From positions 1-64,000 of the forward strand of contig JAFBIW010000006.1 of assembly GCA_021531865.1 (NCBI GenBank): DNA of 64,000 nt, read 5' to 3'. This document shows, in pieces, positions 1 to 7,992 of this stretch; positions within the stretch are counted from its first letter, which is position 1; every line of letters starts with the position of its first letter. Below the pieces are notes generated by a model. It was not told the origin of the DNA, searched no databases, and saw only the letters and a program-made list of their open reading frames with translations. The DNA is from Butyricicoccus pullicaecorum (GTDB taxonomy: Bacteria > Bacillota > Clostridia > Oscillospirales > Butyricicoccaceae). A program made the position numbers and the translations under genes.

Positions 1-258
1 TCTCGCCCAGGGACGAGGTAGGCTCGTCCATGATGATCATTTTCGCATCGATCAGGACCGCCTTCGCGATCTCGATCATCTGCTGTACGCCCATGCCGAA
101 CGTGCCGGCCGGCTTTCTCGGATCAATTTACCGGCGCCGTTCTCACCGATCAGGCCGAGAATTTCGCCCGGCTTGACGTTCAGGTGCATGTTTTTTAACG
201 CGACGACGCCCGGAAAGAGCTTCAGTGCGTTTTTCAGTTCTACTACATATTCACTCAT
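1..258 (-). pseudogene. Sugar ABC transporter ATPase, internally deleted, runs off window start
   Basis: The intact N-terminus (MSEYVVELKNALKLFPGV..., Walker A GENGAGK at about residues 40-46) matches RbsA/MglA-type sugar-import ATPases. Directly after the Walker A lysine the frame is lost. In another frame the DNA resumes at [14 protein letters not shown] followed by [11 protein letters not shown], which are the family's signature and Walker B regions. Roughly 100 residues between the two motifs are missing, so no working ATPase can be made here. The start at 258 has a GGTGTAGGAAATG context. It lies downstream of the broken binding-protein gene, as in a ribose-type operon. The deletion is either genuine decay or an assembly collapse near a contig end. 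Confidence 0.8.
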
Positions 259-346
259 TTCCTACACCCTTTTATACAGCAGGCGGGTGCGCGCGTCACC
301 GCCGCACCCGCTTGACAGATCAAACCTTACTGAAATTTTTTGGTAA

Positions 347-1126
347 TTATTCCCAGAGGCCCTTACTCTTCATGTCGGCAATGTATTCCTCGGCGTTGCT
401 GGAATCGATGACCTTCGCGCCCGAGTCAATGAAGGACGCAACTTCCTTTCCCTCCAGACGATTGACAGCCGCCTCGACCGCCTTGTAGCCCATGTCGTAG
501 CCGAGCTGTGCGATATCCATCGCAATCTGGCCGTTCTGGATCGCCTCGATTGCGGACTGGTTACCGTCGAAGCTACAGATGATGGTATCCTAATACGCCG
601 CGCCACCCGAATCCTTGATGACCTTGGCAACCGCCAGCGCCATGTCGTCATTGGTCGAGAGAATAACGTCTACGCCGTTCGGATTCTTCTGGATGACGCT
701 CTCCATCGCGTTCGCCGCGCGGTCAGCCAGTCCTTCGCAGTACTGCACCTCGATGATCTCGCCGCCGGCTTCCTCGAAGCCCTTGATGTAGCCGTTCATG
801 CGCGCGTCATGGGTCTCATCGCCCTGTACGCCGGTGACGATAACTGCGGTCGGCTTTTCAATGCCGCGCTTCTTGGCTTCCTCAGCCGCAGCCGTTCCGC
901 CGCTCTTGGCAGCATCCTCGTTACCGGTGCCGACGAACGCGGACTTCTTATCAGAGGTGAAATCGGTATCCAGCGCGATGATGGCCTTGTCGGTGTTCGC
1001 AACCAGCGTGCCGGCGGTGGTGGACTGGAGCGGGCTGATGACGACCGCGTCATAAACCGGGCTGGACAGCGAGGTCTCGATCATGTTGAGCTGCTCGTCG
1101 TAGGAAACCGCTCTAAATCCGGAGCG
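347..1126 (-). pseudogene. Sugar ABC substrate-binding protein, N-terminus missing and amber stop
   Basis: Periplasmic-binding-protein family (RbsB-like) is recognisable from VSYDEQLNMIETSL, VVISPLQSTTAG, NPNGVDVILSTNDDMALAV and, after the stop, CSFDGNQSAIEAIQNGQIAM. The signal peptide and the first ~60-80 residues are absent: the frame opens at an upstream TAA (1127-1129) with no start or ribosome site. At 590-592 a TAG interrupts GGAAY|DTIICSFDGN where the family usually has a codon such as Gln, and the same frame then continues to a natural TAA at 347-349. A CAG-to-TAG transition would explain it. It sits between an intact SDR gene and a deleted ATPase gene. Confidence 0.8.
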
Positions 1127-1214
1127 TTAGCATTTTTCTGCTGTATTTTTGCCGCCGCAGGCGGGTATGTGGAACAAAAATTATAAAATCCTGCACAAGC
1201 GCGCCCGGCGCGCA

Positions 1215-2006
1215 TCAAATCAGGGTCTTGCCGCCCGCGATGGTCACGGTCACGCCGGTGATGTAGTCCGCGCGGCCGCCGGCCAGGAACGCCATCAGAT
1301 CTGCGACCTCTTCCGGCTCGCACATTCTGCCCATCGCGACACCGCTCGTCAGCTCCTTCTCATACTCCTCCGGGGTCTTGCCCTCGACGATCGAGCGCTT
1401 CTGGAAGACCTCCTGCACCATCTCGGTGTTGACGTAGCCCGGGCAGACGGCGGATACCGAAATACCGTACTCCGCGTACTCCAGACCCAGCACCTGCGTC
1501 AGCGAGTTGATGCCGGCCTTGGAGATCGAATATACGCCGTTGGCCGATTCACCGATCTTGGACGCCTGTGAGGAGATCGAAACGATGTTGCCCTTGGTCT
1601 TGCCTGTGGCCTTGAGCTGCTTGGCGAAGAGCTGGCTCAGGCACCAGATGCTGCGCAGATTGACGCCCATGACGCGCTCCCACTCCGCCGGGGTCAGGTC
1701 GATCATATGCTTGGCGACCGTGATGCCCGCGCAGTTGGCCAGCACATCGACCGTGCCGATCTTCGCGTTGACCTCGGCCATGAACTGCTCGCAGGCCTCA
1801 AAGCTGCTGATGTCGACCACGTAAGCGTAGATCTTGACGCCGTACTTCGCCGCGATCTCGGCCGCGGACTTCTCCAGCACTTTCTTGTTGATGTCCACCA
1901 TGACGACGTCGCCGCCGTACTCCGCGAACTTGGCCGCGCAGGCCTTACCGATGCCGCGTGCCGCACCCGTTGCGATGCACAGTCTGCCCTTGTAATTCTC
2001 GCCCAT
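1215..2006 (-). CDS. SDR-family NAD(P)-dependent oxidoreductase
   Basis: Classical short-chain dehydrogenase of 263 residues. The cofactor motif TGAARGIG is at residues 13-20, followed by an NCAG motif near residue 90, the catalytic YSISK near residue 157 and the PGYVNTEM loop. I chose the ATG at 2006 because AAAGGAG lies 8 bases upstream; an ATG 33 bases further up lacks such a site. The family oxidises or reduces sugars, polyols, ketones and oxo-acids. The neighbouring remnants of a sugar ABC transporter and a sugar isomerase suggest a sugar or polyol substrate, but the specificity cannot be read. It is the only intact enzyme of its module. Confidence 0.85.
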   Translation of the reverse strand: MGENYKGRLCIATGAARGIGKACAAKFAEYGGDVVMVDINKKVLEKSAAEIAAKYGVKIYAYVVDISSFEACEQFMAEVNAKIGTVDVLANCAGITVAKHMIDLTPAEWERVMGVNLRSIWCLSQLFAKQLKATGKTKGNIVSISSQASKIGESANGVYSISKAGINSLTQVLGLEYAEYGISVSAVCPGYVNTEMVQEVFQKRSIVEGKTPEEYEKELTSGVAMGRMCEPEEVADLMAFLAGGRADYITGVTVTIAGGKTLI

Positions 2007-2095
2007 GATGTTTTCTCCTTTCATTTGGTTCAATCTCAAATTCCAATTGTCTGTCGGAACACCGCGCTTCCGATGCCGTGTTCCGCAGCCCGTTC

Positions 2096-2138
2096 TTGAT
2101 TACGGTGCTATTATATGATACAATCGTATGGGGAACAA
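2096..2138. promoter_or_regulatory. Interleaved divergent promoters for SDR operon and araC-type gene
   Basis: Plus strand: TTGATT (2096-2101), 17 bases, TACAAT (2119-2124), reading to the AraC-family gene. Minus strand: TTGTTC (2133-2138), 17 bases, TATAAT (2110-2115), reading to the SDR gene. The -10 of one lies in the spacer of the other, so both cannot be occupied at once. Confidence 0.6.
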
Positions 2139-2190
2139 TCTCGCAGTTTGCCAATAAATATTCAAAAAGAGCTCTGACGGAGGTGCTGGT

Positions 2191-3036
2191 ATGCATATTC
2201 TCGAAGCGGGTATTCTGGATCCCTCGGAGATCTATTTCCTGCTGCCCTCGCACTTCGCGCTGAACACGCTTTACTGCCTCCAGCACATTGGCGTATTCCA
2301 CTGCGATTCCCGCTATGTCGTGACCCATCCCTATTGGGAGTCCATCCTCGTTTTGTTCATCGACGAGGGCGAGCTTGAGGTCTCCTACGACGGCGCGCTG
2401 TTCACCGCACAGAAAAACGACGTGGTCGTCATCGACTGCCGCCATGAGCACAGCTACCACGCTTGGGACGGCCTGCAATTCCATTATTTTCACTTCACCG
2501 GCCCGCAGTCCGAGGCCTATGCCCACCTGCTGCATGAGCTGAACCACGGCGCGCTCCTGCATGACGCAAACAGCACGGTGCTCGACAACATCTTTCAAAA
2601 TCTGCTGCGGCTGGCGCAGTCGCAGCTCAACGCGCAGAACGAGCACCGCATTTCGGTCTATCTGCACATGGCGCTGTGTGAGCTGACCGAGACCTGCTAC
2701 AGCATCCCGGCCGTCGCCAACGAATCTATCGACCGCGCCATCCGCTTCATGCAGGAGCACATCACCGAAGCGGTCTCGCTCGATGAGATCGCCGCGCACG
2801 TCGGCTTGAGCAAGTTCCACTTCAACCGACAGTTCAAGCAGCACATCGGCATGACGCCCCATCAGTATTTCATCAACATGCGCGTGCAGTACGCCAAGCG
2901 CCTGCTGCTGACAACGCACGAATCCATCGAGGCCGTGGCCGAGCTGTGCGGCTTCGACAACACCTCAAATTTCATCCGCCTGTTCAAGCAGCGCGCCGGT
3001 ATGACGCCGACCGCCTTCCGGAAGATCCCCTTTTAA
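2191..3036 (+). CDS. AraC-family transcriptional regulator with cupin sensor
   Basis: 281 residues. An N-terminal cupin-like ligand-binding half (residues ~20-110, including a His-rich RHEHSYHAW stretch) is followed by two C-terminal helix-turn-helix motifs: SLDEIAAHVGLSKFHFNRQF and the AVAELCGFDNTSNFIRLFK segment. This layout is that of AraC/XylS regulators of carbohydrate use. GGAGGT precedes the ATG at 2191. It is divergent from the SDR/ABC-remnant operon and shares a promoter region with it, so it probably controls that operon; the inducer is unknown. Confidence 0.88.
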   Translation: MHILEAGILDPSEIYFLLPSHFALNTLYCLQHIGVFHCDSRYVVTHPYWESILVLFIDEGELEVSYDGALFTAQKNDVVVIDCRHEHSYHAWDGLQFHYFHFTGPQSEAYAHLLHELNHGALLHDANSTVLDNIFQNLLRLAQSQLNAQNEHRISVYLHMALCELTETCYSIPAVANESIDRAIRFMQEHITEAVSLDEIAAHVGLSKFHFNRQFKQHIGMTPHQYFINMRVQYAKRLLLTTHESIEAVAELCGFDNTSNFIRLFKQRAGMTPTAFRKIPF

Positions 3037-3053
3037 GGCGAAATCCTCTCCTT

Positions 3054-3233
3054 TTACGCAAAATCGCGGGGCATGACCTCGTGCAGGAAGGCGATCGACT
3101 TCTTGATCGCGGTCAGAGCGGGCATGGTCTTGTCCTCGATCTCGAGCGATTCGACGCCGATCGCGGCCGAGGTCTTGACCATTTCTTCAAAGGGCAGATG
3201 CCCGAGTCCGTCGGTATTCAAGCAAAGTCTCAT
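3054..3233 (-). pseudogene. Sugar-phosphate isomerase/epimerase remnant (59 codons, in-frame deletion)
   Basis: A good ribosome site (AAAAGGAG, 7-base spacing) precedes an ATG at 3233. The product starts MRLCLNTDGLGHLPFEEMV, typical of the first strand and helix of IolE-like TIM-barrel isomerases. After about 30 residues it jumps to LEIEDKTMP...IKKSIAFLHEVMP, which resembles the family's last strand (an EIED-type motif) and closing helix. A normal member has 260-300 residues, so more than 200 are missing without loss of frame. The similar strands GVESLEIE at the join could have served as recombination arms or as an assembly repeat. The peptide should have no catalytic activity. Confidence 0.65.
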
Positions 3234-3435
3234 AGCGATTCTCCTTTTCGATTTCTCGTTCTTAGTCTGTCGGATGCGCAGTCAAAAAACAAGCTCGGTT
3301 TCGGACGCGAAAATATTCAATTCTTGCTCATCACACCAAACACAGCAACTTTTGAATATTTCCCCGCAACTCCTGACTTTCTACTGCCGGTGCGCCGCAC
3401 GATACACCGCGCGGTTTTCAAAATGGTATCAATAG

Positions 3436-3472
3436 AAAAAGGCCGTATTTCACACGAAATACGGCCTTTTTC
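3436..3472. terminator. Bidirectional hairpin terminator
   Basis: A perfect stem GAAAAAGGCCGTATTTC with an ACAC loop and its complement. Runs of A and T on both sides let it work for both convergent neighbours. Confidence 0.85.
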
Positions 3473-3482
3473 TCAGTTGATA

Positions 3483-4370
3483 TCAGGGTTCCGCTTTGGG
3501 GCGCACCGGGCGCAGCTCGATATAGCCCCGTTCGCCGCGCGGCTCGAGCTGGATGCGCGGCTCGGTTTCGTCCCACGCGTAGCCGATCAGGCTGGGGTCG
3601 TACCGGTCGGCGGCCTGCTGGACAGCCGAAATGGCCTGACAGTAATCCTCCTCCCGGAACGGCTCGCCCTGAAACGCCAGATACGACGCGGCGGGCAGGT
3701 CAAGCACATCGAAGCCCGCCGGAACCGCGGCGCAGGCGTCCGCTTCGACCTCCACGCCCTGCACATAAACCGACGTACCCGGCTTTCTGTCCCGCTCGGA
3801 CAGCCACAGGCAGACCGGCTCACCGCACAGGGAATCCATGCTGGTCAAAACGCCCCAGACGTCGCAGCCGACCTCCTCACAATAGGCGAAATAATCCTCC
3901 GCCTGTCTCCCGCGCTTGAGGATGACCCGGCGCGCGGGCTTCTGCACGAGCTGCACAAAAACACTCTGAACTGCTTCCATCTTCACAACTTCCTTTCTCA
4001 GCTCCCGAAATTTGACGCCGTATGGGATGAAAAGCGGAATTGGAGCCCGGGTGCGGACATATTCGCCCGGATTGCAGCCGAACATCTTGCGGAACGCCCG
4101 CTGGTATCCGTCTACGCTGCCGAAGCCCAGTTCATACGCCGCGTCGGTGACCCGGCAGCCGCCCTGTTTGAGCCGCAATGCCGAACGGGACAGCCGCAGA
4201 CGGCGGATGTACTCCGCCGGCGTCAGACCGGTGTACTGCCGGAACAGCCGGTGCGCGTACCACGGGGAAAAGAGCGAGACCCGCGCCAGATCGGACAGGG
4301 TGATCTCGTCCTCCAGATGGGTTTCGATATAGTCCTGCATCCGCTGGACGGCCAGAATCTGTTCCTTCAT
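3483..4370 (-). CDS. AraC-family regulator with C-terminal GyrI-like domain
   Basis: 295 residues. N-terminal AraC-type double helix-turn-helix (TLSDLARVSLFSPWYAHRLF near residue 30 and DAAYELGFGSVDGYQRAF near 80) is joined to a ~150-residue GyrI-like small-molecule-binding domain (from about residue 125). This Rob/SoxS-like architecture is common in Clostridia and often controls efflux or stress genes. The ATG at 4370 is preferred over one 18 bases upstream because GGGAGG ends 7 bases before it. The target is unknown; no linked transporter is seen. Confidence 0.88.
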   Translation of the reverse strand: MKEQILAVQRMQDYIETHLEDEITLSDLARVSLFSPWYAHRLFRQYTGLTPAEYIRRLRLSRSALRLKQGGCRVTDAAYELGFGSVDGYQRAFRKMFGCNPGEYVRTRAPIPLFIPYGVKFRELRKEVVKMEAVQSVFVQLVQKPARRVILKRGRQAEDYFAYCEEVGCDVWGVLTSMDSLCGEPVCLWLSERDRKPGTSVYVQGVEVEADACAAVPAGFDVLDLPAASYLAFQGEPFREEDYCQAISAVQQAADRYDPSLIGYAWDETEPRIQLEPRGERGYIELRPVRPKAEP

Positions 4371-4439
4371 GCCTTTCCCTCCCAACACCGATAGGATACA
4401 CCCAAGCGGCGGGTACGCGCTCGACTTCCTTTGCGCAGT

Positions 4440-4979
4440 TCAGCGGCGGAGCAGGGTTTTTCGGCTCGGGTCATAGGACTTGGCGCGCAGATGGAGGATG
4501 AGTTCTTCGACGGATGCCAGCGCCGCGATGATACAGACCACCCAGCAGTAGCCGTCGGCCAGCGCAGTCGGCAGGACAAAGGGCACGGCAAACACAGCCG
4601 CGCCGGTCAGCTTGTTGAGATAGGTATGGAGCGAGGCGAACGTGCGGTATTTCCACGCGGCGACCCCGTAGGACGCCAGCCGGATGAGCACGATCGCGCC
4701 GACCACGTACCAGAGCGCCGCCGGAAAGCGGCGCAGCAGCGCGGGCAGGAGCTTACCCAGCATGACGGCGTAAAACAGCAGGTCTGCGATGCTGTCCAGC
4801 CGCGCACCCAGCGCGCTCTCCGTCCCGGTGCGCCGGGCAAGCCAGCCGTCCAGCACATCGGTCACGCCGGTCAGCGTGTAGATCACGAAAAACGGGGTCG
4901 AAAGGGGCGCGGTTCCCAGCAGGCAGAGCGTCCCGACCATCCGCAGGATCGAAATACAATTTGGCAGCGTAAAAATCAT
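4440..4979 (-). CDS. CDP-alcohol phosphatidyltransferase family membrane protein
   Basis: 179 residues with several hydrophobic helices. It carries the full family signature D-x2-D-G-x2-A-R-x8-G-x3-D-x3-D (DVLDGWLAR then G, D and D, residues ~42-67). These enzymes move a phosphatidyl group from CDP-diacylglycerol to an alcohol in the membrane. The start at 4979 gives the family-typical IFTLPNCISILR beginning and has GGGAG upstream. A further ATG at 5006 overlaps the VOC gene stop as ATGA and is also possible. The alcohol substrate (glycerol-3-phosphate, serine, inositol) cannot be told. Confidence 0.82.
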   Translation of the reverse strand: MIFTLPNCISILRMVGTLCLLGTAPLSTPFFVIYTLTGVTDVLDGWLARRTGTESALGARLDSIADLLFYAVMLGKLLPALLRRFPAALWYVVGAIVLIRLASYGVAAWKYRTFASLHTYLNKLTGAAVFAVPFVLPTALADGYCWVVCIIAALASVEELILHLRAKSYDPSRKTLLRR

Positions 4980-5002
4980 GGCAGTTTCTCCCGACCGGCG
5001 CG

Positions 5003-5482
5003 TCATTTGTCTCCACGCGTCCGCATACAGCCCCGCACGAACTTGACCGGCACGTCCATGCGCGCCGCCGCCTGCTCGGGCGTCATGCCGCTGTCCAGAA
5101 AGCGGCGGCAGACTGTCTTCATATCTTCACCCACCTCGATGATGTGGCCGTCCGGGTCGTAAAAGCGCACCACCCGCTGTCCCCATGCGTGCTCCCGGAC
5201 GGGATGGACGTACCGCAGTGTCAGACCGTCCAGCCGCGCGAGGAAGGCGTCGAAATTGTCCTCCTCAAAGTACAGCTCACTGACCCGGCCTCCCCAATGC
5301 AGGGTGTCGGACGCGGCGTCGATGAACTGCATCCAACTCTCCCGGGTCTGCAAGGCCAGACCGCCGGTCAGGGTCACATTCGCGCCGAAATCCATGATCT
5401 TGCGCAGTCCCAGCACCTCTTTGTAAAACGCGACCGACCGTTCCAGATCGGTCACCACGAGCAGCGGATTTTTCAGCTTCAT
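5003..5482 (-). CDS. VOC-superfamily (glyoxalase/dioxygenase fold) protein
   Basis: 159 residues. The first ~120 form one VOC unit: KNPLLVVTDLERSVAFYKEVLG at the start, FEEDNFDAF in the middle and FYDPDGHIIEVGE at the end, with the closing Glu as a likely metal ligand. The tail (MTPEQAAARMDVPVKFVRGCM) looks like a small helical add-on. Members isomerise, cleave or simply bind hydrophobic or thiol-linked small molecules. AGGAGG precedes the ATG at 5482. It overlaps or abuts the phosphatidyltransferase gene, so the two are probably co-transcribed. Confidence 0.8.
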   Translation of the reverse strand: MKLKNPLLVVTDLERSVAFYKEVLGLRKIMDFGANVTLTGGLALQTRESWMQFIDAASDTLHWGGRVSELYFEEDNFDAFLARLDGLTLRYVHPVREHAWGQRVVRFYDPDGHIIEVGEDMKTVCRRFLDSGMTPEQAAARMDVPVKFVRGCMRTRGDK

Positions 5483-5567
5483 CTCAAAATACCTCCTCTG
5501 TCCTGCCGTGCCGTTTCTCTGATTGTAAAGCCGGGCCGTCCCGCTGTCAACCCGTGCGGAACGAAAA

Positions 5568-5601
5568 GAGCGCGCCGCAAACGATTGCTTGCAGCGCGCT
5601 C
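5568..5601 (-). terminator. Terminator after malQ
   Basis: GAGCGCGC pairs with GCGCGCTC, with an extra GCAA/TTGC inner stem. Read on the minus strand it is followed by TTTTCGTT, 26 bases past the malQ stop. Confidence 0.75.
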
Positions 5602-5627
5602 ATTTCATGCAGTTGCAGCGGGTGGTC

Positions 5628-7133
5628 TCAGCCGTTTTCGGGGCGGCTCTCCTCCGCTCTGCCGTACAGATGGGTCATACCGGCGATCTTCTGCGCCAGC
5701 GCGTCAGTGAGCTGCCCGGGCAGCATCCGCCACTGCCAGTTGCCGCCCAGAATGCCGGGCGTGTTCATGCGGGAGCCTGCGCCCAGACCGAGATAATCCT
5801 GCATCTGCGCGACAAACAGGGCGGAAACACTGCTCATGCCGCCGCGCAGCATACCCCAGTGGAAGCCCTCCTCCTCGTTCAGACCCAGATACCGCTTGGC
5901 GGCGTCCAGATCGACCGGGTCGGCCTCCTCCTTCCAGACCATGAGCGGCGCATTGTCATGGGTGCCCGCGTAGCACACGCTGTTCGGCGTGTAGGTATGG
6001 GGCAGGTAGTTGCTCGGCTCACGGGAGTCGAAGGCAAACTCGAGCACCTTCATGCCCGGCAGTCCCGATTCGCGGAGCAGGGCGCGCACCTCGGGCGTCA
6101 GATAGCCCAGATCCTCGGCGATGAACTCGATATTCGGGAAGCGGTCAAAGAGCACGCGGAGCAGATCCATGCCCGGGCCCTTGACCCAGCGGCCGATCTT
6201 GGCCGAGGTCTCTCCGTAGGGCACGGCCCAGTAGCTTTCCAAGCCCCGGAAGTGGTCGATGCGGAGCACGTCATACAGGCGCGACGCGCCCGCGATCCGG
6301 CGCACCCACCACCGATAGCCGTCCCGCTTCATGGCGTCCCAGTCATAGAGCGGGTTGCCCCAGAGCTGGCCGTCGGCCGTGAAGGAATCGGGCGGTACAC
6401 CCGCGACCTCGGCCGGGATATTCTGCTCGTCGAGCTGGAAGCTGCGCGGGTCGGCCCAAACGTCGGCCGAGTCCATCGCGACGTAGATCGGCAGGTCACC
6501 GATGATCTTCACACCCTTCGCATGGGCATAGTCCCGCAGGGACTCCCACTGCCGGAAGAACAGGAACTGGACATAGGTGAACAGCTCGATATCGGACGCG
6601 AGGGTTTCCCGGTACCGCGCGAGCGCTGCAGGCGCGCGCAGGCGGGCGTCCCGGTCGAACCATTCCGTCCAAGCGGCCATTCCGAAATGGCGCTTAAGCG
6701 CCATAAACAGGGCGTAATCGGGCAGCCAGTCGGCGTTTTCGGCCACGAAGGCCGCGACCGCTTCCGCGTCCCGCGCGAGACCCCGATCGGCCGCCCGCCG
6801 CAGCAGGGGCAGACGGCTTTCGTAGATCTTTTCGTAATCGACCTGCTCCGGGTCGGTGCCCCAGTCGATTTCCTCAATCTCGTCCTTTGTCAGCAGACCG
6901 TCCGCGCAGAGCAGCTCGAGATCAATGAAGTACGGGTTGCCCGCGTAGGCGGAAAAGCTCTGATAGGGCGAGTCGCCATAGCTGGTCGGCCCGACCGGCA
7001 GGATCTGCCAGTAGGACTGCCCGGCCGCCGCAAGGAAATCGACAAATTCCCGTGCGGCGCGCCCCATAGTTCCGATGCCGTAGGGCGAGGGCAGCGATGA
7101 GATCGGCATCAAAATTCCGGCGCTTCGTTTCAT
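5628..7133 (-). CDS. malQ: 4-alpha-glucanotransferase (amylomaltase, GH77)
   Basis: 501 residues, the usual MalQ length. The enzyme transfers alpha-1,4-glucan segments between maltodextrins in the cytoplasm and releases glucose. Visible hallmarks: ASSLPSPYGIG-like N-terminus (ISSLPSPYGIGTMG), RIDHFRG at 291-297 with the nucleophile Asp293, EDLG with acid/base Glu340, and THDN at 391-394. AAAGGA lies before the ATG at 7133, 13 bases after the upstream permease stop. It is the last gene of a LacI, binding protein, permease, permease, malQ run, which supports maltodextrin uptake and breakdown. No ATPase gene is present, so a shared MsmX-type ATPase encoded elsewhere is likely. Confidence 0.95.
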   Translation of the reverse strand: MKRSAGILMPISSLPSPYGIGTMGRAAREFVDFLAAAGQSYWQILPVGPTSYGDSPYQSFSAYAGNPYFIDLELLCADGLLTKDEIEEIDWGTDPEQVDYEKIYESRLPLLRRAADRGLARDAEAVAAFVAENADWLPDYALFMALKRHFGMAAWTEWFDRDARLRAPAALARYRETLASDIELFTYVQFLFFRQWESLRDYAHAKGVKIIGDLPIYVAMDSADVWADPRSFQLDEQNIPAEVAGVPPDSFTADGQLWGNPLYDWDAMKRDGYRWWVRRIAGASRLYDVLRIDHFRGLESYWAVPYGETSAKIGRWVKGPGMDLLRVLFDRFPNIEFIAEDLGYLTPEVRALLRESGLPGMKVLEFAFDSREPSNYLPHTYTPNSVCYAGTHDNAPLMVWKEEADPVDLDAAKRYLGLNEEEGFHWGMLRGGMSSVSALFVAQMQDYLGLGAGSRMNTPGILGGNWQWRMLPGQLTDALAQKIAGMTHLYGRAEESRPENG

Positions 7134-7146
7134 AAGCGGTTTCCTT

Positions 7147-7992
7147 TCAGCCCTTGACTGCGCCCGCGGCGACGCCCTTGATGATATGCTTCTGGCACAG
7201 CAGGTAAACGATGATGATCGGGATAATGTTCATCATGATCGAGGCCATCATCGGACCCATCTCAACCTTGCCGAAGCTGCCGCGGAAATACTGGATGAGG
7301 ATCGGGATGGTCATGTAGCCCTTGGTGCGGTCGAGCACCAGATAAGGCAGCAGGTAGTCGTTCCACAGCCACATGGTCTCCAGAATGCCGACCGAAATGA
7401 GGGTGGGCTTGAGGATGGGCAGAACGACCATGAAGAAGGTGCGCAGCGGGCTGCAGCCGTCGATCATCGCGGCTTCCTCGATCTCGATCGGGATCGACTT
7501 CATGAAGCCGCAGAACATAAAGACGGCGAGGCCCGCGCCGAAGCCCAGATAGATGATGCAGATGGTGTAGGGGCTGCTCAGCTTGAGCCGGTCAGCCGTG
7601 GCCGACAGGGTGAACATCAGCATCTGGAAGGGTACGACCATCGAGAATACGAAGAGATAGTAGAGCGCCTTGCTGTACCACGTGTTGACGCGGGTGATGA
7701 ACCACGCGCACATCGAGCAGCAGATCAGAATGAGCACGACCGAGGTGAGCGTGATGACGAGGCTGTACCAGAACGCGGTCAGGAAGCCCTTGGAGGTCAG
7801 CGCGTTGACGTAGTTCGCCAGACCGGCGAGGGTCTCGGAGGTCGGGAGCTGGAACGCGGTGCCCGTGCTGATGGCGGTCTCTTTTTTCAGGGAGTTGAAC
7901 AGGATCATGAACACCGGGTAGATCCAGGCGATGCTCAGCACGCCCAGAATGATCGAGGTGATGTTGTCCTTAAGAGTCTTGTTCTGATTCAT
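7147..7992 (-). CDS. Carbohydrate ABC transporter permease (MalG/MsmG type)
   Basis: 281 residues with six hydrophobic segments. The cytoplasmic EAA loop EEAAMIDGCSPLRTFF (near residue 185), which docks the ATPase, is clear. The C-terminal VAAGAVKG ending is typical of MalG-like partners. The start at 7992 has GGAGG 8 bases upstream and overlaps the preceding stop as TAATG, implying translational coupling with the other permease. Together with it this protein should form the membrane pore of an oligosaccharide importer. Confidence 0.92.
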   Translation of the reverse strand: MNQNKTLKDNITSIILGVLSIAWIYPVFMILFNSLKKETAISTGTAFQLPTSETLAGLANYVNALTSKGFLTAFWYSLVITLTSVVLILICCSMCAWFITRVNTWYSKALYYLFVFSMVVPFQMLMFTLSATADRLKLSSPYTICIIYLGFGAGLAVFMFCGFMKSIPIEIEEAAMIDGCSPLRTFFMVVLPILKPTLISVGILETMWLWNDYLLPYLVLDRTKGYMTIPILIQYFRGSFGKVEMGPMMASIMMNIIPIIIVYLLCQKHIIKGVAAGAVKG

